A program made the position numbers and the translations under genes. Shown here piece after piece: positions 8,271 to 15,450 of a stretch of 64,000 nt of DNA; the stretch's first letter is position 1, and each line of letters opens with the position of its first letter. The DNA lies in contig NZ_CP154878.1 of the NCBI RefSeq assembly GCF_039955095.1, positions 1,798,001 through 1,862,000 on the forward strand, given 5' to 3'. Under the pieces are notes generated by a model. The model was not told the DNA's origin, did no database searches, and was given only the letters and a program-made list of their open reading frames with translations. This stretch comes from Limosilactobacillus sp. WILCCON 0051. GTDB lineage: Bacteria; Bacillota; Bacilli; Lactobacillales; Lactobacillaceae.

Positions 8271-8669
8271 TTAAAAACCTTTGACAACTGATTTCGGTGC
8301 CCACATCGTGATGTTGCCAAAGTCAGTGGTGAAGTTAATCAGCACGGCTTTTGCGGTTTCGCGCTTAGCGTACATTTCGTACGCTTGTTGTGCACCGTCG
8401 TATTCGGCTTGCGTCAGGTTCTTTTGCATCAGCCAGCAAGGAACACCCTTACGACCACACCAGAAGAAAGCAGGACCGTTGTATGACTTGTGCGTTGCGT
8501 TCCATTCAGCACTCTTAAATGCTGAATCGCTCATGCGCTTACGACCGGCCTTTGCCATAGCCCAGATTTGGACCAACGCAAATTTCAGTGCAATTGCGTA
8601 GTTGCCAGTCTTGGCAACCAGCTTCTTTGCCAGCTTGTGTGCTGCTTTCATGATGCTTGCTTTAGTCAT
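8271..8669 (-). CDS. Accessory prophage protein, unknown
   Basis: 132 residues, basic. Residues 1-45 are an amphipathic helical segment rich in Ala/Lys (AAHKLAKKLVAKTG...IWAMAKAGRK); the middle holds WCGRKGVPCW, and the C-terminus reads NFTTDFGNITMWAPKSV. The N-terminal segment recalls a helical module in many small phage and plasmid proteins, from memory only. It has its own promoter with a palindromic operator and AAAGGAAG before the ATG. Position between endolysin and attL suggests a lysogen-expressed accessory gene. Confidence 0.72.
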   Translation of the reverse strand: MTKASIMKAAHKLAKKLVAKTGNYAIALKFALVQIWAMAKAGRKRMSDSAFKSAEWNATHKSYNGPAFFWCGRKGVPCWLMQKNLTQAEYDGAQQAYEMYAKRETAKAVLINFTTDFGNITMWAPKSVVKGF

Positions 8670-8701
8670 AATGATTACTTCCTTTCCTTGATTACATATA
8701 T

Positions 8702-8730
8702 ATTATATAACGCCCCGTTATATTATGCAA
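8702..8730 (-). promoter_or_regulatory. Sigma-A promoter with palindromic operator (copy 2)
   Basis: TTGCAT, a 17-base spacer and TATAAT on the minus strand. The spacer ends with TAACGGGGCGTTA (8708-8720), identical over 13 bases to the operator at 8238-8250. It drives the 132-residue accessory gene. Confidence 0.85.
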
Positions 8731-8805
8731 TAGTTTTTAAAAAGAAAGTGAAAAGAATCAAACGCCTATATATCAACGTTTATATGCGTCATTAAAAAGA
8801 AAGCA

Positions 8806-8837
8806 AAAAGAAAAAGCCCTAGCCGTAGCTAGGACTA
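8806..8837 (-). terminator. Intrinsic terminator after the BppU-like gene
   Basis: AGTCCTAGC-TACG-GCTAGGGCT followed by TTTTTC on the minus strand forms a nine-pair stem. It separates the late operon from the accessory locus. Confidence 0.85.
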
Positions 8838-8841
8838 AACT

Positions 8842-9765
8842 CTATTTTTTAACCGCGCCAAGCGATAGGATCGTCTTTTCGCTAAACAACCCTACAGCGA
8901 ACATCATCTTGGCGAAGTCGACCTCGCCTAAGTCACTACCAGTTGACGTGATACGGCATTTGCTCCAGTCGTACTGCTTAACGTCAGCGTATGGATCGTG
9001 GACAACACACGTCTTCCAGTACTCATACTTATCCGGTGTGGCTTTCTTCATCGCGTCGAGCGTCAGAAACCCGTTGATAAACGACTGTACGTTGCACCAA
9101 CACTGATCATGGACAAACGACTGCATCGTCACACTGCCGTAGCCGGCAGCACCAGTGGCATATAGCGGGACCCACTTAGCAGCCGTCTGTAACTCGACCC
9201 AACAGCCGTTGTCAAACCGGCCGATGATGTTTTGCGTGTCGCTTAAATCGATCCAGACCGACGTAGCCGGCCGTTTGTCAGCATCAGCTTTTAAGCTGTT
9301 GATAAAGTCCTGCTCCGTGCCAGTGTTGCCCAGATCAAGCCACGTCTGATACGCCGACTTGCCAGGCATGGACGTGACGCCCTTCTTAGCGATATCATCG
9401 AGCTTTTTGCTGATCTCGTCAACCGTCATCGGTGGTACGATATCGCCGACAAGGGATGTCACGTTGGATACGATCTGGAGATACGCTTTGCCGTTGCTGG
9501 GATAGATGCGCTGCTTATCGCCAGTAGTCATCCACACCTCAGCAGTATACGTATCTGCCGGCAGGCTCTTTAACTCTGCACTGCTAAAAGCAAGCTCCGC
9601 AAGCGTGATGTCTTTGACGTGTCCGCTGGCATTGGCAAGCTTAAGCGTGTACTCTGCTCCATCGTCAGGGATGAGAGCCTGGCCGTCAATCGTGACTGAT
9701 GCCGTGATCGTGCGGTCGTTGTCATCGATCTTGAGCACGTTCGGCGTTAACTTTAGTTTTTCCAT
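8842..9765 (-). CDS. BppU-like phage protein downstream of the endolysin
   Basis: 307 residues. The N-terminal ~110 residues (tandem beta sandwich with YTAEVWMTTGDKQRIYPSNGKAYLQI) resemble the BppU N-terminal domain of baseplate upper proteins and the N-terminus of the 11483-12661 product (YFVELWISVDDTTAIYPSKGFVSF). A short linker with KSAYQTWLDLGNTGTEQDFINSLK is typical of collagen-like tail proteins. The C-terminal ~130 residues are unrecognised. The ATG at 9765 follows AGGTGAG; a 15-codon extension is unlikely. Its place after the lysin, behind a terminator, suggests separate expression. Confidence 0.75.
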   Translation of the reverse strand: MEKLKLTPNVLKIDDNDRTITASVTIDGQALIPDDGAEYTLKLANASGHVKDITLAELAFSSAELKSLPADTYTAEVWMTTGDKQRIYPSNGKAYLQIVSNVTSLVGDIVPPMTVDEISKKLDDIAKKGVTSMPGKSAYQTWLDLGNTGTEQDFINSLKADADKRPATSVWIDLSDTQNIIGRFDNGCWVELQTAAKWVPLYATGAAGYGSVTMQSFVHDQCWCNVQSFINGFLTLDAMKKATPDKYEYWKTCVVHDPYADVKQYDWSKCRITSTGSDLGEVDFAKMMFAVGLFSEKTILSLGAVKK

Positions 9766-9782
9766 TTTTGTCTCACCTACTA

Positions 9783-9864
9783 AAAAAGGCCCGGCATAAA
9801 GCCGAGCCAAGTTGCGCGATATGGACTAGCCCCGACCAGGTGCGCTGAGTCTGGCCTTTCCATA
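9783..9864 (-). ncRNA. Candidate small RNA with strong terminator
   Basis: Between endolysin and BppU-like gene the minus strand has TATAAT at 9870-9875, then about 80 bases ending in a perfect eight-pair stem GGCTCGGC/GCCGGGCC and six T (9782-9808). Upstream, GGCCAG and CTGGTC can pair. It contains GGCTAGTCC and, eight bases on, CAACTTG, the same two blocks found in the Cas9 tracrRNA nexus region. No good -35 box is seen, so this may be only a terminator with leader. No Cas gene is in the window. Confidence 0.4.
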
Positions 9865-9877
9865 CCGCTATTATACA

Positions 9878-10792
9878 CTATTCAAATTTGCCGTAAGCCT
9901 CGCCCGTACGAGCATTGCGGACAGCTACGTATCCATAGCCGTTGCCACGTGGTTGACGTACGTAGACAAACTCGTTGCCCCGTGACCAGGCATCATACTT
10001 GATCACACTGCCAGCCGGCAGAACTGCGATCGTGGATGCGCTTGGCAGAGCACCCCACCGCAGATGTAAAGCCGTGTTGCTGATAAACTTGCCGTCTTCG
10101 ACGTGCCATACCGCACCCAAGTTGTCCGTCCACGTGGTCTGTGGGTTAACGACTGGCTTAGACTGGTCAACCTTAGGTTGTGGCGCTGGCGTAGGGTTGG
10201 ATACGTTGGCTTTGGCAAACTTGTCCCAAGCAGCTGCATCCAGGTACCAGATAGACCGGTCCATGTCGCCACCGGTGTACTGCCAGCCAGTGATGAACTT
10301 AAACGCGCCACTGGATACCGACATGTTAGGCACCGTCCAGCTACCCCACGTCATGCTTGCGTACTTGGCGACCCACACACCACAGTCACGGGCACAGTTG
10401 GCGACCTGAGCCAGAGCCGACTCGGATACGTAGATGACACACCAGACACCGGTACGATCGTGCACACGGTCGACAAACTTACGGACCCAAGTTGTGTTGC
10501 CAAAGGCGCTGTTTTGATAGCTTTCCCAGTCAATGATCAGCATCCCCGTACCGACATAGCCACTGATGTTGTTGATAAAGTAGTCGGCTTCCGCTACTGG
10601 GTCGCCACCGCCGGCATAGTGGTAGTAGCCAAGCTTTTTACTCAGCGACTTAGCCAACTCGACCTGGTGGTTGCACTTAGGGTTGACGTAGCCCGTGCCC
10701 TGTGTAGCCTTAACGATGACCGCTTGTGCGTGACTGTCTTGGATAATGCTGTCAGGCGAACCGCTGTAAACATCTACACTATACATAACCAT
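9878..10792 (-). CDS. Endolysin: GH25 lysozyme with C-terminal SH3b domain
   Basis: 304 residues. GH25 core from the start: YSVDVYSG, VIVKATQGTGYVNP, LGYYHYAG and the active-site MLIIDWE. A Pro-rich linker near 208-230 leads to an SH3b-type wall-binding domain (ALHLRWGALPSASTIAVLPAGSVIKYDAW). No signal peptide, so release depends on the holins encoded just upstream. ATG at 10792 follows AAAGGAGG by eight bases. Confidence 0.93.
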   Translation of the reverse strand: MVMYSVDVYSGSPDSIIQDSHAQAVIVKATQGTGYVNPKCNHQVELAKSLSKKLGYYHYAGGGDPVAEADYFINNISGYVGTGMLIIDWESYQNSAFGNTTWVRKFVDRVHDRTGVWCVIYVSESALAQVANCARDCGVWVAKYASMTWGSWTVPNMSVSSGAFKFITGWQYTGGDMDRSIWYLDAAAWDKFAKANVSNPTPAPQPKVDQSKPVVNPQTTWTDNLGAVWHVEDGKFISNTALHLRWGALPSASTIAVLPAGSVIKYDAWSRGNEFVYVRQPRGNGYGYVAVRNARTGEAYGKFE

Positions 10793-10793
10793 G

Positions 10794-11144
10794 TTAGTTT
10801 TCCTCCTTTTTGCTTGCCAATCCAGATTTTTCATATGCCGACTGTACGACCGTTTCGGCGTCTTCTGGCGTGATGTGGTGGCCAGAGTTGGCTAACGTTG
10901 TCTGCACCATATCAACTGCCTTAGCATACTTGTCAGCACCAGACAGGTTGCGGCTAGCCATCGTGTTGACGGCTGCCTCTGCCACCTGCTCGGCCAGCGT
11001 CCAGAGTTGACGTGACTGTTCCGTTTTGGCTGTCTTAGCCTTAGCGGCCAGCAACGGTTTTGCGTATGCCCAAAGAAAGGCAACCAATGCTGCCAAAGCC
11101 CCAGACTGGATCAGCCACTCAATGACATCATTTGCTACTTTCAT
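10794..11144 (-). CDS. Holin, LLH family
   Basis: 116 residues with one clear TM helix at ~12-30 (SGALAALVAFLWAYAKPLLAA), then a long charged cytoplasmic part. This layout matches the LLH-type holins of lactobacillus phages, which permeabilise the membrane so that the endolysin can act. It overlaps the upstream gene by ATGA and ends two bases before the endolysin start. Confidence 0.88.
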   Translation of the reverse strand: MKVANDVIEWLIQSGALAALVAFLWAYAKPLLAAKAKTAKTEQSRQLWTLAEQVAEAAVNTMASRNLSGADKYAKAVDMVQTTLANSGHHITPEDAETVVQSAYEKSGLASKKEEN

Positions 11145-11464
11145 TTTTTATCCCCCTTGACGATTACATGTTCTTCAATCCGTGCAAGCTGGATGTCGTG
11201 CTTGTCAGTCGTTGCTTCCAGCTTAGTCAACCTCCGATTTGTTGACTCACGGTCGGCTTTGAGACTGTCCAGAGCCATGTTCACTTTGATCATAGTTTGA
11301 TTTAACTGGGCAATTGAGTCACCCAGTCGGTCAAATTCGGCTTTGTTAGAATCGTGAGCCGTGTGCGTGATTGACGTCTTGACATACGTCATGACAACTC
11401 CAATCAGTGTCACAATACTAACTAATTCACCCCAATCAAAGCCGAATGGTCTATGCATATCCAT
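11141..11464 (-). CDS. XhlA-like small phage membrane protein
   Basis: 107 residues. A short hydrophobic helix near 12-30 (GELVSIVTLIGVVMTYV) is followed by a coiled coil with heptads through ~50-100. This matches hemolysin XhlA-type lysis accessory proteins encoded beside holins. Translationally coupled to the holin (ATGA overlap). Confidence 0.75.
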   Translation of the reverse strand: MDMHRPFGFDWGELVSIVTLIGVVMTYVKTSITHTAHDSNKAEFDRLGDSIAQLNQTMIKVNMALDSLKADRESTNRRLTKLEATTDKHDIQLARIEEHVIVKGDKK

Positions 11465-11482
11465 ATCTCGCCTCGCTTTCTG

Positions 11483-12661
11483 CTATTTAGACGTAGTAGG
11501 AGTTTCGAGCTTTTTGACACGTTCGGTCAGCGCGTCAAGTGCGCTCTTAGACGCATACGTTGCCAAAGCCGATACATCAGCTTTGTTGGCAATCATACTG
11601 TCAACCTGTGCAGCTGTGTAGTAGCTGGACAGCGTAGACTTGTCGACCTTGAGCGCCAGATTTTTGTCAGCATCCGCTGCAAGCATATACTTGCTCATGT
11701 CTGGCTGTGGCAACGTAAAATCAAGGATTGCGTTGGTTGCCGTGCCCGAGTTGGTTACGCTGGCGGTCGTTCCAGCCGTAACCTTGCCGATTGCAACCGT
11801 TGCGTCAACACCGTCCTTAGCTTTTGGCAGTACAACGTTCCAGACTTGCGCCGAATCAGTGCCCACATTGGTGACTGAACCGGTGTCGCCAGTCGTTACC
11901 GTGCCAAGCTTAAGCGACAGTGCTGTTGACCCTGTTGCCCCTTGAATGCCTTGTGGACCCTGGTTACCACGTGGGATGCCGAAGTCGAGCTTAATATTCG
12001 TATTGTCGCCAGAGTTGGTAACCGTTGCAGACTGCCCAGCATCTAGTGTTTTGACGGAATTGATCGTGATTGTTGGGCTGACACCGTCTTTACCTGGTGC
12101 ACCATCAGCACCGTTTGCCCCGTCTTTGCCTGGCGTACCTGCCGAGCCTTCTGCAACATAACCGGTATCCGTGCCATTGATCATCCAGTGCTTAGTAGCT
12201 TTATCGATTTCTGGCGTAGCACCATCTTTACCATCGGCACCTTTAGGCCCAGTCTTGACGTCCGCAACTGCCTTATTAAAGTTGTTGATCAATTCGGTCA
12301 GCGTCAAAAAACTGTACTTATTGGTGACCGTCTGCGTGCTTTCATTGACGGTGAAAGACACGAATCCTTTAGACGGATAAATAGCGGTCGTGTCGTCAAC
12401 GCTGATCCACAGTTCGACAAAATAAGTGCCAGGTGTCAAATCTTTAATATCGGCCGTTTTAAGACTGACCGTACCATCGCTGTTAAGTTGTCCTGGAGCA
12501 CTGGCAACGTAGGATGTGTCGTCCTTAACCTTAAACTGTAGCGTCTTACCAGTCATGGCAACTTTGGTGTCATCATCATATGCGGTATACGTCAGTACAG
12601 CAGACGTATCGCCAAACTTATACTCATCATTAGTCGCATTAACATAATCTAGTTTGCGCAT
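11483..12661 (-). CDS. BppU-domain tail fibre protein with collagen-like stalk
   Basis: 392 residues. Residues 1-115 form a BppU N-terminal domain. Residues ~135-250 hold Gly-X-Y blocks (GPKGADGKDGA, GTPGKDGANGADGAPGKDG, GNQGPQGIQGATG) that would trimerise as collagen-like triple helix. Between and after them is a ~30-residue motif repeated three times, with core ASVTNSGTxTNxxLDF, as in phage stalks. The C-terminus is helical with a coiled coil. It probably projects from the baseplate. ATG at 12661 follows TAGGTGAT. Confidence 0.85.
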   Translation of the reverse strand: MRKLDYVNATNDEYKFGDTSAVLTYTAYDDDTKVAMTGKTLQFKVKDDTSYVASAPGQLNSDGTVSLKTADIKDLTPGTYFVELWISVDDTTAIYPSKGFVSFTVNESTQTVTNKYSFLTLTELINNFNKAVADVKTGPKGADGKDGATPEIDKATKHWMINGTDTGYVAEGSAGTPGKDGANGADGAPGKDGVSPTITINSVKTLDAGQSATVTNSGDNTNIKLDFGIPRGNQGPQGIQGATGSTALSLKLGTVTTGDTGSVTNVGTDSAQVWNVVLPKAKDGVDATVAIGKVTAGTTASVTNSGTATNAILDFTLPQPDMSKYMLAADADKNLALKVDKSTLSSYYTAAQVDSMIANKADVSALATYASKSALDALTERVKKLETPTTSK

Positions 12662-12670
12662 CAGTATCAC

Positions 12671-13708
12671 CTACCAGATAAACATTTGGTTGAATTGGAA
12701 GTACCAGTTGGCATTAGCGGTCTGACCGCCTTGCGTGATATTTTGAATTGACATCGTGGACCCGTTCATTTGATTCCACAACGTGATGCCTAAATCAGCC
12801 GGCGTCTCCCGCATCATCATCATTGGATTCTGGACACCATCAAGGTCTGTGAATTTAACAACCTCAACACGGTCACCCCACGGCTTTAGAGCACGTGGCG
12901 TCCGCATCCCGCCAGAAATTGCTAACATGTGGATTGGCCCGATCTGAACAAGCTGCTTGGTTAAATCGCCACTGGCACCGTTAACGTACTCAATACCTTT
13001 GCTAGATGTTCCGGTATTGCTGAATTTGCTGTTGACTAGCGCTTGAATCTTACCCCAAGCATCCCCGCCAATTGAGCTGGCATTAATCTGGTCAAAGGTC
13101 TGCGTCCCAGTAAATGTGTTGTTGCTTCCGGTTTTAGCAACTCCAGTCGACTCAACTTGAGTCTGATAAGCCTTAACCGCCGTAGATACCGCATCGGCTG
13201 CACTTGATGCACTGTTGATCTTGGTGGTCAACGGTTCAACCAGCGCATTAGCTTGAGCTACCAGCTGGCTGATTTGGCCGATATAGGTCACGCTGTCGCC
13301 AGTAGTCATTGCCAACCCGTCTTGGTAGACGGTAAAGGCAACGTTAATCGTGGATACTACCGTTGAGCCCTGCATAATCCGCAGATAGGCCGATTGGTAG
13401 TCACCGACCGTTTGATAAAAGGCTCCTGGTACTGACAGCAGAATCATGCCCTTAGCAGCGTTGGTTACTGTTGCAGTATTGGTCAGCTTGACGCGACCTT
13501 GATAGTCTTTACCGCCAAGCTCAACGCTCCGGTTAGATAAGTTCCAGGGAGTCGTTACACCACCGCTCGTCTGGACCAGTTGCAGATAGACTGGGCGCAT
13601 GTTGTCGCCTTGTCGGCCTGACAGCTCGTCAATTTTGACCGCCACATCGCCGTTAAAGGTCGTGTCGACCTGCGTATACGTATGTCCGGCATAAGTAGTA
13701 GATGCCAT
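12671..13708 (-). CDS. BppU-family baseplate upper protein
   Basis: 345 residues. The N-terminal 150 residues are a BppU-type domain (DELSGRQGDNMRPVYLQLV, then YLRIMQGSTVVSTINVAFTVYQDGL), a helical linker with Ala/Ser follows, and the C-terminal ~140 residues form an unrecognised receptor-binding-like head ending WYFQFNQMFIW. It lies between the GDSL esterase and the collagen-like fibre gene, as expected for host-recognition parts. Confidence 0.85.
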   Translation of the reverse strand: MASTTYAGHTYTQVDTTFNGDVAVKIDELSGRQGDNMRPVYLQLVQTSGGVTTPWNLSNRSVELGGKDYQGRVKLTNTATVTNAAKGMILLSVPGAFYQTVGDYQSAYLRIMQGSTVVSTINVAFTVYQDGLAMTTGDSVTYIGQISQLVAQANALVEPLTTKINSASSAADAVSTAVKAYQTQVESTGVAKTGSNNTFTGTQTFDQINASSIGGDAWGKIQALVNSKFSNTGTSSKGIEYVNGASGDLTKQLVQIGPIHMLAISGGMRTPRALKPWGDRVEVVKFTDLDGVQNPMMMMRETPADLGITLWNQMNGSTMSIQNITQGGQTANANWYFQFNQMFIW

Positions 13709-13720
13709 CTATATCATCTC

Positions 13721-14812
13721 CTATAAGTTTTTAAGCATTGCATTGATTGCCGTCTGGCAGTCCTTAAACCAGCCGTTGAGCGAATCAACTATATCTTTAA
13801 TCAATAGCGAGTTAGTCAGCGTGTACCCTTCTACGGATACCGACCGGCCGTCACTGTCAGTCGTTTCCGTTGACCCTAGACTGTGCTGAGCGTATCCAGT
13901 GATAGTGCGGACCGATTCGGCAAGATACATGCGCAACCCGCGCGAGTAGCTGCTAAACGTTTCCGTTGGAAAATCCGTTGCATCATCACCGCTTACTTTT
14001 TGTAACGCTGACCAAATCTTTTTAAAATTGCTATTAACGTTATCGATAAAACTCCCAGTACCAACGCTAGTGTTAAGACTGATAGTCTCGGCTGGCTTAG
14101 GCGTTGGTGTGGGAGTTGGGTCTGGTACAACGATGCTCGGTGTCGTAGGTGTACTCGGATTGGTCGGCGTGGCGGGCTTAGTTGGCTGACTAGTCGTTTG
14201 CTGCTCTTCTTCGGCAATCCACGTTGCCAATCGCTTGGCCATCTGTGTTTGTACCGCTTGTACGGGATGGATTTGACCATCGCCAAGCGTCTGATTACGG
14301 TTGTCATATGTGATCAGCGGTTTGTCGCGCCAGTCGTAAACGGGACAATTATTGTCCTTAGCGCATTGTTTAATAGCATCATACATAGTTCGCTCACTAA
14401 TGCCACCGCCATTGAGCGCACCGTCTGTAGCACCATAAACATAGCTTGGTGTAGGCAATTCGACGTAGATATGGATTGACGGATTGTCCGCCCGAATCTT
14501 AGCGATACCTTTAGTCATAGCATCTTGGACTTGCGTAGTCGTGGCATACGGCTGGTCGTCATAGTCGTTGATACCATAGCCCAGTAAAACCACATCATAG
14601 TTTTTAAAGTTAAACTTATTGACCTGTGGGATAAAGTCTTGACCGTCACGGTTGTCAGCATACTTGGTGCCACTGATCGCTTCGTTGTCGACTTCCCACC
14701 CTAACTGGTCCCCGATTGCCTGTGGGATCGTTGGATTGGCACGTGGGTGATTACTCCCAAAGCCAGTCAGACCCCACATAATCGAGTCACCAAGTACGAT
14801 CATCTTGGTCAC
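13721..14812 (-). CDS. Tail-associated SGNH/GDSL esterase
   Basis: 363 residues. GDS at 8-10 is the catalytic Ser block, GYGIND supplies the Asn block, and DGQIHP carries the Asp/His pair, so all SGNH blocks are present. A Pro/Thr-rich linker (TKPATPTNPSTP) near 205-250 leads to a C-terminal domain also found in phage baseplate proteins. It probably removes acyl groups from surface polysaccharide or teichoic acid during adsorption. GTG start at 14812, nine bases after AAGGAG, is preferred to the ATG three codons later. Confidence 0.85.
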   Translation of the reverse strand: MTKMIVLGDSIMWGLTGFGSNHPRANPTIPQAIGDQLGWEVDNEAISGTKYADNRDGQDFIPQVNKFNFKNYDVVLLGYGINDYDDQPYATTTQVQDAMTKGIAKIRADNPSIHIYVELPTPSYVYGATDGALNGGGISERTMYDAIKQCAKDNNCPVYDWRDKPLITYDNRNQTLGDGQIHPVQAVQTQMAKRLATWIAEEEQQTTSQPTKPATPTNPSTPTTPSIVVPDPTPTPTPKPAETISLNTSVGTGSFIDNVNSNFKKIWSALQKVSGDDATDFPTETFSSYSRGLRMYLAESVRTITGYAQHSLGSTETTDSDGRSVSVEGYTLTNSLLIKDIVDSLNGWFKDCQTAINAMLKNL

Positions 14813-14825
14813 TCAAAACATCTCC

Positions 14826-15080
14826 TTAGGCAGTCGTAGTCGTATTAGCAGGCAGTGCCAGATACTTGAGCAGCTTTTGCCGTGCAATCGTCTGGGCCTT
14901 GTCTAAGCCGGTGAAAAACGTCGTGCCGTCTGGCAGTTCGGTCTTGTCTACTCGTACTGTGTTGTTCAGGAATTCGCCCGTGTCAGCGTTTGAACCGTAG
15001 AAGGTAAAGTTGGCCGAGTCAACTTGACCTGGCGTCGTGGATGAAAAGTTAAAAACAATGTTTGATACGTTTACTTGCAT
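14826..15080 (-). CDS. Small tail-region protein, unknown
   Basis: 84 residues, beta-rich (NVSNIVFNFSSTTPGQVDSANFTFYGSN), no motif recognised. AAGGAGG ribosome site, tight spacing within the late operon. Similar short proteins often sit between fibre and esterase genes in lactobacillus phages; a structural or chaperone role is only a guess. Confidence 0.7.
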   Translation of the reverse strand: MQVNVSNIVFNFSSTTPGQVDSANFTFYGSNADTGEFLNNTVRVDKTELPDGTTFFTGLDKAQTIARQKLLKYLALPANTTTTA

Positions 15081-15082
15081 GA

Positions 15083-15259
15083 TTAGTCCTCCTTAGCAGT
15101 ATCTGCTTGCTTAGCCTTTAAATCTTCCAGTTGTTTTTTGAGATCGGCGTTTTCTTTGGTCAGCTGGTCAATCTGCACTTCCTGCAGCGTGTTGTTGGCC
15201 TCTAATGCGCCGAGTTTGCTTGCGTAGTGGTTCTGCAGTTTCTGTAAATCGATATCCAT
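15083..15259 (-). CDS. Small coiled-coil phage protein
   Basis: 58 residues starting at ATG 15259 and ending two bases before the next gene. Nearly the whole chain is a heptad-patterned coiled coil (LQKLQNHYASKLGALEANN, then LTKENADLKKQLEDLK). It resembles short proteins next to tail-fibre genes in many Firmicutes phages. Confidence 0.75.
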   Translation of the reverse strand: MDIDLQKLQNHYASKLGALEANNTLQEVQIDQLTKENADLKKQLEDLKAKQADTAKED

Positions 15260-15273
15260 ACAATCGTTCCTTC

Positions 15274-15423
15274 CTATGAATGAAGCTCAATAGTAAGCTC
15301 TTTAGCAGTCTGTGTTACTCTCGTCCAAGGCTTAACGGACTGCTTCTGCTTTTCTTTCATGCCCATAAATGTTTCTATTTTTTCTGGAGAAACATTGATT
15401 TTTTGTACAGTCTCTTTCCCCAT
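15274..15423 (-). CDS. Very small phage protein, unknown
   Basis: 49 residues with GGAGG before the ATG at 15423. Lys-rich, contains VSPEKIETFMGMKEKQ and ends TIELHS. It is packed between the long fibre gene and the coiled-coil gene, which supports it being real despite its size. Confidence 0.6.
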   Translation of the reverse strand: MGKETVQKINVSPEKIETFMGMKEKQKQSVKPWTRVTQTAKELTIELHS

Positions 15424-15450
15424 AGTTGCCTCCAAAATAAAAAGCCGGCG

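Noticed and set aside
10103-10873. 256-codon plus-strand ORF opposite the endolysin and holin genes
   Set aside because: It is antisense to well-supported genes, has no ribosome site and no recognisable domain. Similar long antisense frames at 17725-18366 and 18245-18739 are shadows of the fibre repeats.
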